Assembly (NCBI GenBank): GCA_025353165.1
Contig: JANXRE010000016.1
Coordinates: 47,344-111,343 of the forward strand
DNA from: Acidobacteriota bacterium
Lineage (GTDB): Bacteria; Acidobacteriota; Terriglobia; Bryobacterales; Bryobacteraceae
Reading direction: 5' to 3'
Length of the DNA stretch: 64,000 nt
Of the stretch, positions 8,681 to 16,197 are shown piece by piece (position 1 is the first letter of the stretch; every line of letters begins with the position of its first letter). Both the position numbers and the translations under genes were made by a program. A model generated the notes under the pieces. The model was not told the DNA's origin. It saw nothing but the letters and a program-made list of their open reading frames with translations, and searched no databases.

Positions 8681-9068
8681 CCTACCCCGCGGTCTTTGGC
8701 ACCATTTGTCGGAAAAAGTTCGGGAGCGGGAGATCTCGCTTACGCACCTCGCGCGGCTGCCGGACTGGATCAACTTAGAACCGCATGCGCCCGACGGGGA
8801 CTGGTATAAGGATTTTGGATCGTTCAAACTGTGCGACTCCGGCGAGTATCCGCGAACCGTGCTCACGGAGGAGATGGCGGCGTTCGGAGCGGAGGTGAGC
8901 CGGGTGCGGCGAGAAGATCCGTGCCGATGCGCGCCCCACAATCCGCTGCCAACCTCCCGTTCCCAGCCAAGCCCACTACGGCCTCTACAGATGCCCGCAG
9001 AAGGTGGCACATGGGAAGGACCTACGTTTTCATCGGCGGTATTCGCCGCGCTTCCACGCCGCCCTTGA
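8658..9068 (+). CDS. Hypothetical protein overlapping RHH gene
   Basis: The frame opens inside the upstream gene; TTG 8658 gives MPKIRFSNLPRGLWHHLSEK. Residues 1-75 look like a compact domain (EREISLTHLARLPDWI, then GDWYKDFGSFKLCDSGEYP) with helix-strand character and one cysteine. The last 50 or so residues are proline/arginine-rich and unlike a folded domain, so the natural end may have been lost and the frame read into the spacer. No family was recognised with confidence. It could be the partner of the ribbon-helix-helix protein. Confidence 0.5.
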   Translation: MPKIRFSNLPRGLWHHLSEKVREREISLTHLARLPDWINLEPHAPDGDWYKDFGSFKLCDSGEYPRTVLTEEMAAFGAEVSRVRREDPCRCAPHNPLPTSRSQPSPLRPLQMPAEGGTWEGPTFSSAVFAALPRRP

Positions 9069-9148
9069 GTGGTATGACCATCGCGATAATACCAATCGCG
9101 TCTCTCCGAATAATGGCCGCGCGTTGTATCCTGATCCGGGAGCCCCTA

Positions 9149-10186
9149 ATGAACCCCAGTCCTAAGCTAACCTCCAGACTGAATCGCCAGTGGCGCATCG
9201 CCGCCCGTCCCGACGGACTCGTGAAAGAGTCCGATTTCGTGTGGCGTGAGGAAGCGGTCCCCGCGCTCCAGGACGGACAGATCCTGGTCCGGAACGTTTA
9301 CCTGTCGCTCGATCCGACCAACCGCGTGTGGATGAACGACGCCGACACGTATCTACCGAAACTGCCGCTGGGAGCGGTTATGCGCGGAGTGACGATCGCG
9401 GTGGTCGAAGAATCGCGACATCCGGAGTTCCGGGCCGGAGACATCGTGCAGGGTCTGTGCGGCTGGCAGGAGTACTCCGTCGAAAGCGGAGCCGGCCTTG
9501 TCAAATTGCCGAGGATACCAGGGCTCTCGTTGACCGCGTTCTTCGGCGCGATGGGGCACATCGGTTTCACTTCCTACTTCGGACTTCTCGACATCGGCCA
9601 GCCGAAAGAGGGCGAGACGCTGGTAGTATCCGCCGCCGCCGGCGCAGTGGGATCGATCGCCGGCCAGATCGGAAAGATCAAGGGCTGCCGTGTCGTCGGC
9701 ATTGCCGGGTCGGACGACAAGTGCCAGTGGATCACCAGCGAACTCGGCTTCGATGCGGCCATCAACTACAAGAAAGAAAATGTTCTCGACGCGCTGAACC
9801 ATCATTGCCCGAACGGAATCGACATCGATTTCGAAAACGTCGGCGGAAACATTCTTGAGGCCGTCATTCAGAATCTGAACCTGCACGGCCGGATTGTTCT
9901 GTGCGGCATGATCTCCCAATACAACCAGGCCGTGCCGAGCGGCCCTCGCAATTTCGCGAACCTGATCGCCAAGCGCGGGCTGGTGAAGGGGTTCATCGTC
10001 TTCGATTACGCGGCGCGATACAACGAGGCGGCGGCTGAGATCATTCGCTGGCTGAGCGAAGGGAAGCTGAAGTATCGCGTGGACATGATCGAGGGGTTGC
10101 GCAACGCACCTACCGCGCTGAACCGGCTGTTCGAGGGCGCGAATACCGGCAAGCTGCTGGTGAGAGTTTCCGAAGAGCCGTCCTGA
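9149..10186 (+). CDS. NADP-dependent oxidoreductase, MDR superfamily
   Basis: A 345-residue zinc-independent medium-chain reductase of the leukotriene B4 12-hydroxydehydrogenase / curcumin reductase group. Visible features are NVYLSLDPTNRVWM near the N-terminus, the NADPH-binding turn SAAAGAVGSIAGQIGKI, and IDIDFENVGGNILEAV in the Rossmann half. These enzymes reduce alpha,beta-unsaturated ketones and aldehydes; the substrate here is unknown. The ATG at 9149 follows a GGAG and gives the typical N-terminus; the frame extends upstream without sense. The stop overlaps the biotin carboxylase start by one base. Confidence 0.93.
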   Translation: MNPSPKLTSRLNRQWRIAARPDGLVKESDFVWREEAVPALQDGQILVRNVYLSLDPTNRVWMNDADTYLPKLPLGAVMRGVTIAVVEESRHPEFRAGDIVQGLCGWQEYSVESGAGLVKLPRIPGLSLTAFFGAMGHIGFTSYFGLLDIGQPKEGETLVVSAAAGAVGSIAGQIGKIKGCRVVGIAGSDDKCQWITSELGFDAAINYKKENVLDALNHHCPNGIDIDFENVGGNILEAVIQNLNLHGRIVLCGMISQYNQAVPSGPRNFANLIAKRGLVKGFIVFDYAARYNEAAAEIIRWLSEGKLKYRVDMIEGLRNAPTALNRLFEGANTGKLLVRVSEEPS

Positions 10187-11691
10187 TGTTCCGTAAAGTG
10201 CTCGTAGCGAACCGAGGCGAGATCGCGGTACGCATCATCCGCGCGCTCGGCGAAATGGACATCCGCAGCGTCGCGGTCTATTCCGACGCCGACCGCGCCG
10301 CGCTCCATGTTCGAATGGCCGGCGAGGCCGCACACATCGGCCCATCGCCCTCTGTTGAGAGCTATCTGCGGATCGACAAGATTGTCGCCGCTGCGAAGGA
10401 GCACGGCGCGGACGCAATCCATCCCGGTTATGGTTTTCTGAGCGAGAACGCCGAATTCGCCGAAGCCTGTGAATCCGCCGGTCTCGTTTTCATCGGCCCC
10501 TCGGCCGCATCCATCCGGCAGATGGGTTCGAAGACAGCGGCTCGGACGTTGGCGAAAGTGGCCGGCGCGCCGCTCGTGCCTGGTACCGAGTCGCCGGTTT
10601 CCGACCCCGCGGATGCCCGGACAATCGCAAACGGAATCGGGTATCCCGTCTTCCTGAAGGCGGCGGCCGGAGGCGGAGGGAAAGGAATGCGCCGGGTGGA
10701 TTGCGAAGCGGATCTCGAAGCGGCCCTTCGCGACGCATCCAGCGAAGCCGAACGCGCGTTCAACAACGGCGAGGTCTACATCGAGAAGCTGGTGGAATGC
10801 GCCCGCCATATCGAAATACAGATTATCGGCGATCGGCACGGCAATATGGTCCACCTGGGGGAGCGCGAATGCTCGATCCAGCGGCGGCACCAGAAAGTGA
10901 TCGAGGAGTGCCCTTCGCCGCTGGTTGCCGCGCATCCGGAGATGCGCGCCGCGATGGGCGAAGCCGCCTTGTCCATCGCGCGCTCAGCCGGCTACCACAA
11001 CGCCGGCACGATCGAATTTCTGGTCGACGGGAATAGCCGTTTCTACTTCCTGGAGATGAACACGCGTCTTCAGGTGGAGCACCCGATTACGGAACTGGTG
11101 ACGGGCCTCGATCTGGTTCAGCTCCAGATCCGGATCGCCGCGGGCGAAAAGCTGCCGTTCACGCAGCGCGACATTTCCTGGCGCGGATCGGCGCTCGAGT
11201 GCCGCATCTATGCCGAGGATCCCAACAGCGGCTTCCTGCCGTCGCCCGGCCGGATCACACAGGTCGAGCGTCCCAGCGGTCCCGGCGTTCGCCTGGACAG
11301 CGGCGTCTATCCGGGATGGGAAGTGCCCATGGAGTACGACCCGCTGCTGGCGAAAATCTCGACTTGGGCCGAGACTCGCGAGGGCGCGATCGCGCGGATG
11401 AAACGCACGTTGGGCGAGTACTACGTCGCCGGAATCAAGACCAACATCACATTCTTCAAGCGGATTCTGGAAGACCCGGAATTCGTGGCCGGCCGTTTGC
11501 ACACCGGATTCATCGACGAATACCTGCGGCGTTGCCGGCAGCGAGCCGCCGATCAACCCGACTCCGAGAGCGAAGCGGTCCAGGTTCTTGTGGCGGCTGT
11601 ATTCTCGATGCGGCACAAGTCAGGTGGGCCAAAAGCGGCGGCCTCCCCGAGCCGCTGGCTTGTGGATGGCCGCGGCAGGATGGGTGGATGA
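10186..11691 (+). CDS. Biotin carboxylase subunit of an acyl-CoA carboxylase
   Basis: A 501-residue ATP-grasp enzyme that carboxylates biotin with bicarbonate and ATP. The N-terminal domain is RKVLVANRGEIAVRIIRA; the ATP loop is AAAGGGGKGMRRV (about residues 160-172); catalytic elements are HIEIQIIGDRHGN, ERECSIQRRHQKVIEE and EMNTRLQVEHPITE. The biotin-carboxylase C-terminal domain ends near residue 445, followed by a short alanine/serine-rich tail. It overlaps the BCCP gene (ATGA). No carboxyltransferase subunit is in the window, so the acyl-CoA substrate (acetyl, propionyl, methylcrotonyl) is undetermined. Confidence 0.93.
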   Translation: MFRKVLVANRGEIAVRIIRALGEMDIRSVAVYSDADRAALHVRMAGEAAHIGPSPSVESYLRIDKIVAAAKEHGADAIHPGYGFLSENAEFAEACESAGLVFIGPSAASIRQMGSKTAARTLAKVAGAPLVPGTESPVSDPADARTIANGIGYPVFLKAAAGGGGKGMRRVDCEADLEAALRDASSEAERAFNNGEVYIEKLVECARHIEIQIIGDRHGNMVHLGERECSIQRRHQKVIEECPSPLVAAHPEMRAAMGEAALSIARSAGYHNAGTIEFLVDGNSRFYFLEMNTRLQVEHPITELVTGLDLVQLQIRIAAGEKLPFTQRDISWRGSALECRIYAEDPNSGFLPSPGRITQVERPSGPGVRLDSGVYPGWEVPMEYDPLLAKISTWAETREGAIARMKRTLGEYYVAGIKTNITFFKRILEDPEFVAGRLHTGFIDEYLRRCRQRAADQPDSESEAVQVLVAAVFSMRHKSGGPKAAASPSRWLVDGRGRMGG

Positions 11692-12197
11692 GGCTGCTGA
11701 TAACGTTGGATGGCCGGAACGGCGAACTTATGCTGGACCGCGACGGGGATGCTTATCGGTTCACGTATCAACTCGAGACGGGCGAACGCGTCGAGCGCGC
11801 CGCCTCGTTGCTAGAAGTGGAGCCCGGCATCTACTCGGTCCTGGTGAATGGCCGAAGCCACGAAGTGAAAGTGGTTCCGGGGCCGGATGGCTTCTACGTG
11901 GATCTGAATGGCGAGCGTTCCGTGGTGGAAGTGCGTGACCCCCGCGCGGTCAGCCGGAAGGGCCCGGCCGGGTTGGGCGACGGTCGCGTGAACATCACCG
12001 CGCCAATGCCCGGCAAGATCGTGCGAGTGCTCGTGCGTGAGGGCGACAATGTGCAGTCCGGGGCCGGCTTGCTGGTGGTTGAGGCCATGAAGATGCAGAA
12101 CGAGATCAAAGCGCCGAAAGCCGGCCGGGTGCTTTTCGTCAAGCCGTCGGAGGGCGACACGGTTTCTGCGGGCGAAGTGCTGGCGGCGATTGAGTGA
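11688..12197 (+). CDS. Biotin carboxyl carrier protein domain
   Basis: A 169-residue partner of the preceding carboxylase. The C-terminal 75 residues form a biotinyl/lipoyl domain with the biotinylation motif VVEAMKMQNEI, preceded by ITAPMPGKIVRVLVREGDNV. The first 90 residues are beta-rich (YRFTYQLETGERVERAAS) and resemble the linker/BT region between carboxylase and carrier in fused acyl-CoA carboxylases, suggesting a split version of a one-chain enzyme. ATG 11688 overlaps the upstream stop; the longer open frame is not supported. Confidence 0.92.
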   Translation: MRLLITLDGRNGELMLDRDGDAYRFTYQLETGERVERAASLLEVEPGIYSVLVNGRSHEVKVVPGPDGFYVDLNGERSVVEVRDPRAVSRKGPAGLGDGRVNITAPMPGKIVRVLVREGDNVQSGAGLLVVEAMKMQNEIKAPKAGRVLFVKPSEGDTVSAGEVLAAIE

Positions 12198-12205
12198 TCG
12201 GGCGT

Positions 12206-13012
12206 CTAGCCGAAGACTCTCTTCACGGCCTCCAAGTACTCCATCCCATGCTCCGTGCCCGGCTCCAGGTAGCCGCCTTCCGTCCATTCGTTCCGCGCGT
12301 TGATGTTTAGAACGTTCGGCTGCTCCGGCCGGTTGTCCACGAAGCGTTTGGCCGCGGTCAGTGAGTCTTCGAACGCGGCGGGCGTGTTGTCGCCGAGGAC
12401 CGGAATGTAGGGATAGCCGCTGTTCGCGAACACGTCGGACTGGACCGTGCGCGGACTTGAGTCCCAACCCACCGTCACGTTGGGATGATACGGCAGAGCG
12501 AACTCGCGCGCGGCTTTCGGCCAGTACTGCGGGGCCGACGCGGCCGCATCCCGGTAGGGCGTCACCGGGAATTGCTCCATGCGGTAATGGTGCACCCAAA
12601 CATCAGACGTCGTGCTGTCCAAGCCCAGCGCCGCCAGAAGTTGCGGCGGGCCGGCGGTCTCCTTCGATCCGGCGGAATAGCTCGTAGATCGAGAAGTAGG
12701 AGCGCCCGTCGATCGTCCAGTGAGCCGGATGGCGGAAGTAGCGTTTCACGATGTAGTCCGTCATCGTGTCGAACGTGCGCGCGGTCACCGCCCCGGGGTA
12801 CAACACGGCGTTCCCGCCGTTTCGCTTGGCCGGTTGGATGATCCAGTCGTGGTTGGCCCACATCAAACAAAACTTTATCCGGCTGCTGTTGGCGGCTTTC
12901 AGGAACCCTCGCTCCAGCGCGCGTTTCGAGGAAGGGACCGCCGCCGGCGCGTTCGCCGCATATGCCATTGGAGCAAGCTGCCAGGAAAGTTCTGCGATCC
13001 CCTGTTTCTCAG
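12206..13012 (-). pseudogene. Remnant of GH99-like / WbsX family gene
   Basis: Two frames are needed. The upstream part (12968 down to about 12630) reads ALERGFLKAANSSRIKFCL, MWANHDW and HWTIDGRSYFSIYELFRRIEG. The downstream part (12622 to 12206) reads SDVWVHHYRMEQFP, ALPYHPNVTVGWDSSPRT and NARNEWTEGGYLEPG. Together these match the middle and end of WbsX / glycoside-hydrolase-99-like proteins. The frame changes near 12610-12640, and the segment normally linking the halves looks shortened. The N-terminal third is absent; the frame simply stays open to a stop at about 13013, next to the ATPase gene start. It is a decayed gene unless sequence errors are numerous here. Confidence 0.75.
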
Positions 13013-13034
13013 CTTATGCGATCCTATCCATCAG

Positions 13035-13802
13035 ATGTCCGAAATCGCCAACCCCGCCGAACAGAGCGTTTGCCCCAAGTGCGGCGGCTCGGGCTGGAAG
13101 ATTATCGAGCGCGACGGTATCTCGGCCGCGGGGCAGTGCGAGTGCATTGCCGCGGGGCGCGCACAGCGGATCGAGGAAAAATCCCAGATCCCGCCCATAT
13201 ACGTCAATGCCTCGTTCGAGAACTTCCGGGTGCCTCAAGACAACCCGACGGCAAACCGCGAACTCGGCAACGTGCTGACGACGGTGAAGACGTTCGCGCG
13301 CGAGTTTCCTTTGACAACCAAGCCGGGTCTGCTCCTGGTCGGCGATCCCGGCACGGGCAAGACACACCTGGCGGTGGCGGCGGCTCGTGCGCTCATTGCG
13401 AAGGGCTTCGACGTTCTGTTCTTCGACTACCAGGAATTGTTTGAGCGCATCCGCTCCGGGTACGACGAGACATCGGGGACCAGCAACCGCGAGGCATACC
13501 GGCAGGCGTTGGACGCGGAGGTGCTTTTGCTCGACGATCTTGGCGCCCACCGTTATAAAGAATGGGTGGAGGACACGATCAACAGCATCATCACTTACCG
13601 GTGTAATAACCGAAAGCCATTGATCGCCACGACGAACTTGCATGACGAGGACCGCGTGCCGGATTACAAGGTCGGCACGACCGTGGTGTACAAGAAGTCG
13701 CTCGCCGAAGTGATCGGCCTAAGGGCGCGCTCGCGGCTGCACGAGATGTGCAAAGTGGTGAAGATGCCAGCGGTCGAGGACTACCGGCTCAAGAAGCGAT
13801 AG
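13035..13802 (+). CDS. DnaC/IstB-like AAA ATPase with N-terminal zinc motif
   Basis: A 255-residue ATPase. The N-terminus carries CPKCGGSG and CEC, a likely zinc-binding element. The AAA core has Walker A GDPGTGKTHLAVAAARAL (about residues 101-118) and Walker B VLLLDDLGAHRYKEW, with sensor-1 PLIATTNL. This is the fold of DnaC/DnaI helicase loaders and IstB transposase helpers. No IS21-type transposase is beside it, so a chromosomal helicase-loader role is more likely than a mobile-element one. ATG 13035 precedes the cysteine motif. The stop abuts a convergent DinB gene. Confidence 0.88.
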   Translation: MSEIANPAEQSVCPKCGGSGWKIIERDGISAAGQCECIAAGRAQRIEEKSQIPPIYVNASFENFRVPQDNPTANRELGNVLTTVKTFAREFPLTTKPGLLLVGDPGTGKTHLAVAAARALIAKGFDVLFFDYQELFERIRSGYDETSGTSNREAYRQALDAEVLLLDDLGAHRYKEWVEDTINSIITYRCNNRKPLIATTNLHDEDRVPDYKVGTTVVYKKSLAEVIGLRARSRLHEMCKVVKMPAVEDYRLKKR

Positions 13803-14309
13803 TTACTTGCGGCCAGGGATGTCTTCGTCCCCGCTCGGCCCGTAAATGGACGGCACCTTCGCTCCCATCGGCCGCAGGTAGACGGACAACTGTCCGCGAT
13901 GATGCGCGGAGTGCTGCAACATGATGTTCAGAAATATCACTGCCGGCCCAGTGAACATGCCGTGGAAATCGATCGGTGTCGCGAATGTCTCCGCCGTGGT
14001 CGATTTCAACTGTTCCTTCACCGGCGCGACCAGTTCATCGTAATACCGCACCACGTCCGCGAGCGTCTTGACGTCTTCCGGGCGCGGGCCGGGTTGAGGC
14101 CCGACTCCGTCGAGAGCCATCCTCGCGAACATATGCTCGCTGGACGCCAGGTGCCATGCGAGTTCGAAGGCGCTCATCGATTTCGGATCGGGCTGGTAGT
14201 CGCCCTTGTCCGCCGGAACCGCAGCGAGCACCTTGCGTGTCGTCTTGTGCTCCCGCTCGACGTTGGGCAGCAGAAATTGGGCTAATCCGTACGCTTGATC
14301 TGGTTGCAT
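13803..14309 (-). CDS. DinB family protein
   Basis: A 168-residue helical protein with the DinB histidine triad: AWHLASSEHMF (about residues 52-62) and LQHSAHHRGQLSVYL (about 131-145). MSAFELAWHLAS and the terminal HHRGQ are typical. It may be a metal-dependent thiol transferase; the substrate is unknown. It starts at ATG 14309 just after the end of the methyltransferase gene on the same strand (9 bp) and shares only family-level similarity with the other two DinB proteins in the window. Confidence 0.88.
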   Translation of the reverse strand: MQPDQAYGLAQFLLPNVEREHKTTRKVLAAVPADKGDYQPDPKSMSAFELAWHLASSEHMFARMALDGVGPQPGPRPEDVKTLADVVRYYDELVAPVKEQLKSTTAETFATPIDFHGMFTGPAVIFLNIMLQHSAHHRGQLSVYLRPMGAKVPSIYGPSGDEDIPGRK

Positions 14310-14318
14310 AAATCTCCT

Positions 14319-15332
14319 CTAAGGTGCGCTCATCATAGCGTAACTCACCATGGCCCTCACGTTTTCGGATGGCGTTCCGCGCGGCACTTCGCAGCCCGCG
14401 CCCACGATGTAACGCGGTCCTGCCTGGCGATGGCATCGGGCGATGGAGGCATGCACCGATTCCGGAGTCCCGTCGCGCAGCGCCCGGACCGGATCGATGT
14501 TGCCGAGCAAAACCTGTTTCGCGCCCATTGCGGCGCGGCCCTCGTCGAGCGGGGAAAGGAAATCCAGATCGACGATGTCCGCGCCGTACGTGCCCATGTC
14601 GCTTAGGATTCGACGCGTGTTGCCGCAGATGTGCAGGCGCACCCGCGCGCCCGCCGCGTGTATGCCATCGATCAGGCGGCGTGACCAGGGCACGTCAAAC
14701 TCCGCGTAGCGCCGCGGTCCGACCAGTGAAGCAGCGGCGTCGCCGACTCCGATGAGATCCGCCCCCGCTTCGATTTGAGCGCGGGCGAAGCTGAGTTCCA
14801 TTTCCACCACGAAGTCCATCAGGTCGCGCACGAACGCCGCGTCATCCACGAAGTCGAGCATCAGCGTGTTGAGGCCCCGAAGATCCGCGGCCATCGCAAT
14901 GGGGCCTTCCACCCAGCCTTCGACGGCCAGGTCGCTTCCGGCCCGCTCCTTGAGACGGCGCACGCCTGCAACGCGGTCGCTCATGCGCGGCGCGGTAAGC
15001 GGGTCAGGCGGACGCAGGCCGGTAAGCTTACTCTTATCGGACAGGAGCGCGCGCGATTCGACGATCGCCGGAGGCTGATTGTCGAACCACTCGACGGTCC
15101 CCCCGAGATCGCTGGCCTCGCGCGCCGGGTCCGAGATCACCGATACATAATCAAAGCTGTACGTTTCGGCGGTGCGGAGTTGCGCTTCGACTAACACGCG
15201 ATGATCCCGGGCATACTCCGTGTAGTTCACGCCCGCGGTATCGGCCGCGAACATCATGGTGATCGGCATTGCGGGCAAGCGGTCCTGCGTCCGCCCGTCG
15301 ATCATTGCGAAGATGCGCTCTCGCCCGTTCAT
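14319..15332 (-). CDS. Uroporphyrinogen-decarboxylase-fold methyltransferase (MtaA-like)
   Basis: A 337-residue TIM-barrel protein of the UroD superfamily. It has the zinc-ligand signature RLHICGNTRR (His-x-Cys) and a later cysteine in VGAGCEVPRGTPSENVRAM, the pattern of corrinoid:CoM/tetrahydrofolate methyltransferases (MtaA, MtbA, CmuA) rather than true HemE. GEGIGVGDAA-like glycine turns (ADLIGVGDAAAS) line the barrel. The open frame continues far upstream but only as a shadow of the neighbouring gene; ATG 15332 overlaps that gene's stop (ATGA). With the homocysteine methyltransferase upstream it likely forms a two-step methyl-transfer unit, though no corrinoid protein is adjacent. Confidence 0.85.
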   Translation of the reverse strand: MNGRERIFAMIDGRTQDRLPAMPITMMFAADTAGVNYTEYARDHRVLVEAQLRTAETYSFDYVSVISDPAREASDLGGTVEWFDNQPPAIVESRALLSDKSKLTGLRPPDPLTAPRMSDRVAGVRRLKERAGSDLAVEGWVEGPIAMAADLRGLNTLMLDFVDDAAFVRDLMDFVVEMELSFARAQIEAGADLIGVGDAAASLVGPRRYAEFDVPWSRRLIDGIHAAGARVRLHICGNTRRILSDMGTYGADIVDLDFLSPLDEGRAAMGAKQVLLGNIDPVRALRDGTPESVHASIARCHRQAGPRYIVGAGCEVPRGTPSENVRAMVSYAMMSAP

Positions 15333-16192
15333 GCCAGCGCCCGAACCGTGGCCGCGATGAATTCCGGGTTGGAGCCGCAGCAGCCGCCGGCAAACGACGC
15401 GCCCGCCCGCACCAGCTCGGGAACACGCGCGGCGAAATCGGCCGCCGTGGTGCTGTACAGCGCTTTCCCATCCACCATCTCCGGAAGCCCGGCATTCGGT
15501 TTCATCCAAACGGGCAGGGAAGTGGCGCCCCGGATGCGAGCGCAGATGTCGATGTAATCGGCAATCCCGCGGCCGCAGTTCGCTCCCACGGCGCTTGCGC
15601 CGGCCGATTCCATCTCGCGCGCGGCCTGCTCGGGAGTCGCGCCCATCATCGTGCGATCGTTCTTCCGGCCGGAGTCGAACACGAAGGAGACGACCACCGG
15701 AAGTCCGGCGGCCTTGGCGGCTTCGAGCGCAATGCGAGCCTCGACGAGATCGGCAAACGTCTCGAGCAGGATCGCATCGGCGCCGGCCTCGGCCATCGCG
15801 CGGGTCTGTTCGCCGAACGCCTCCCGCATCTCGTCTTCGGAGATGTCCCCCGACATTAGGAGCTTCCCGGTTGGGCCGACGGAAGCGAACACGGCGGCGC
15901 GATCTCCGGCGGCTTCGCGCGAGATTCGGACGCCTACCCCGTTGATCTCCGCCACTCTCTCCCGGCAGCCGTATCCCGCGAGGGAGACCGAGTTCGCGCG
16001 AAAGGTATTGGTGAGGATGACCCGGCTGCCGGCCTCGACGTAGCTCCGGGCGACCGCGAGCACACGCTCCGGATAGGTTAGGTTCCACTCGTCCGCCAGA
16101 GCTCCGGGCGGAAGGCCCAACGCTTGTAGTTCGGTGCCCCAGGCACCGTCGGTGACGACGGGCGCGCATGCCAACAGTTCGGGAAAGGTCAT
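15329..16192 (-). CDS. Homocysteine S-methyltransferase family protein
   Basis: A 287-residue zinc enzyme matching the N-terminal homocysteine-binding barrel of MetH/BHMT/MmuM. Zinc ligands appear as GANCG (about residue 202) and GGCCGSNPE (about 271-279). Further barrel motifs are TDGAWGTELQ, TNTFRANS, ILLETFAD and WMKPNAG. It would methylate homocysteine to methionine, with the methyl donor not predictable. It is translationally coupled to the MtaA-like gene and ends the block just downstream of the SecA-like gene. Confidence 0.88.
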   Translation of the reverse strand: MTFPELLACAPVVTDGAWGTELQALGLPPGALADEWNLTYPERVLAVARSYVEAGSRVILTNTFRANSVSLAGYGCRERVAEINGVGVRISREAAGDRAAVFASVGPTGKLLMSGDISEDEMREAFGEQTRAMAEAGADAILLETFADLVEARIALEAAKAAGLPVVVSFVFDSGRKNDRTMMGATPEQAAREMESAGASAVGANCGRGIADYIDICARIRGATSLPVWMKPNAGLPEMVDGKALYSTTAADFAARVPELVRAGASFAGGCCGSNPEFIAATVRALA

Positions 16193-16197
16193 CAGGA

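Noticed and set aside
13035..13802. IstB gene as evidence of an IS21 element
   Set aside because: There is no IstA transposase or terminal inverted repeat near it, and the N-terminal zinc motif fits a helicase-loader-like protein.
15333..16169. N-terminal extension of the MtaA-like frame up to 16169
   Set aside because: It is an alternate frame of the homocysteine methyltransferase gene with no domain sense; the ATGA overlap at 15332 gives a coupled start.
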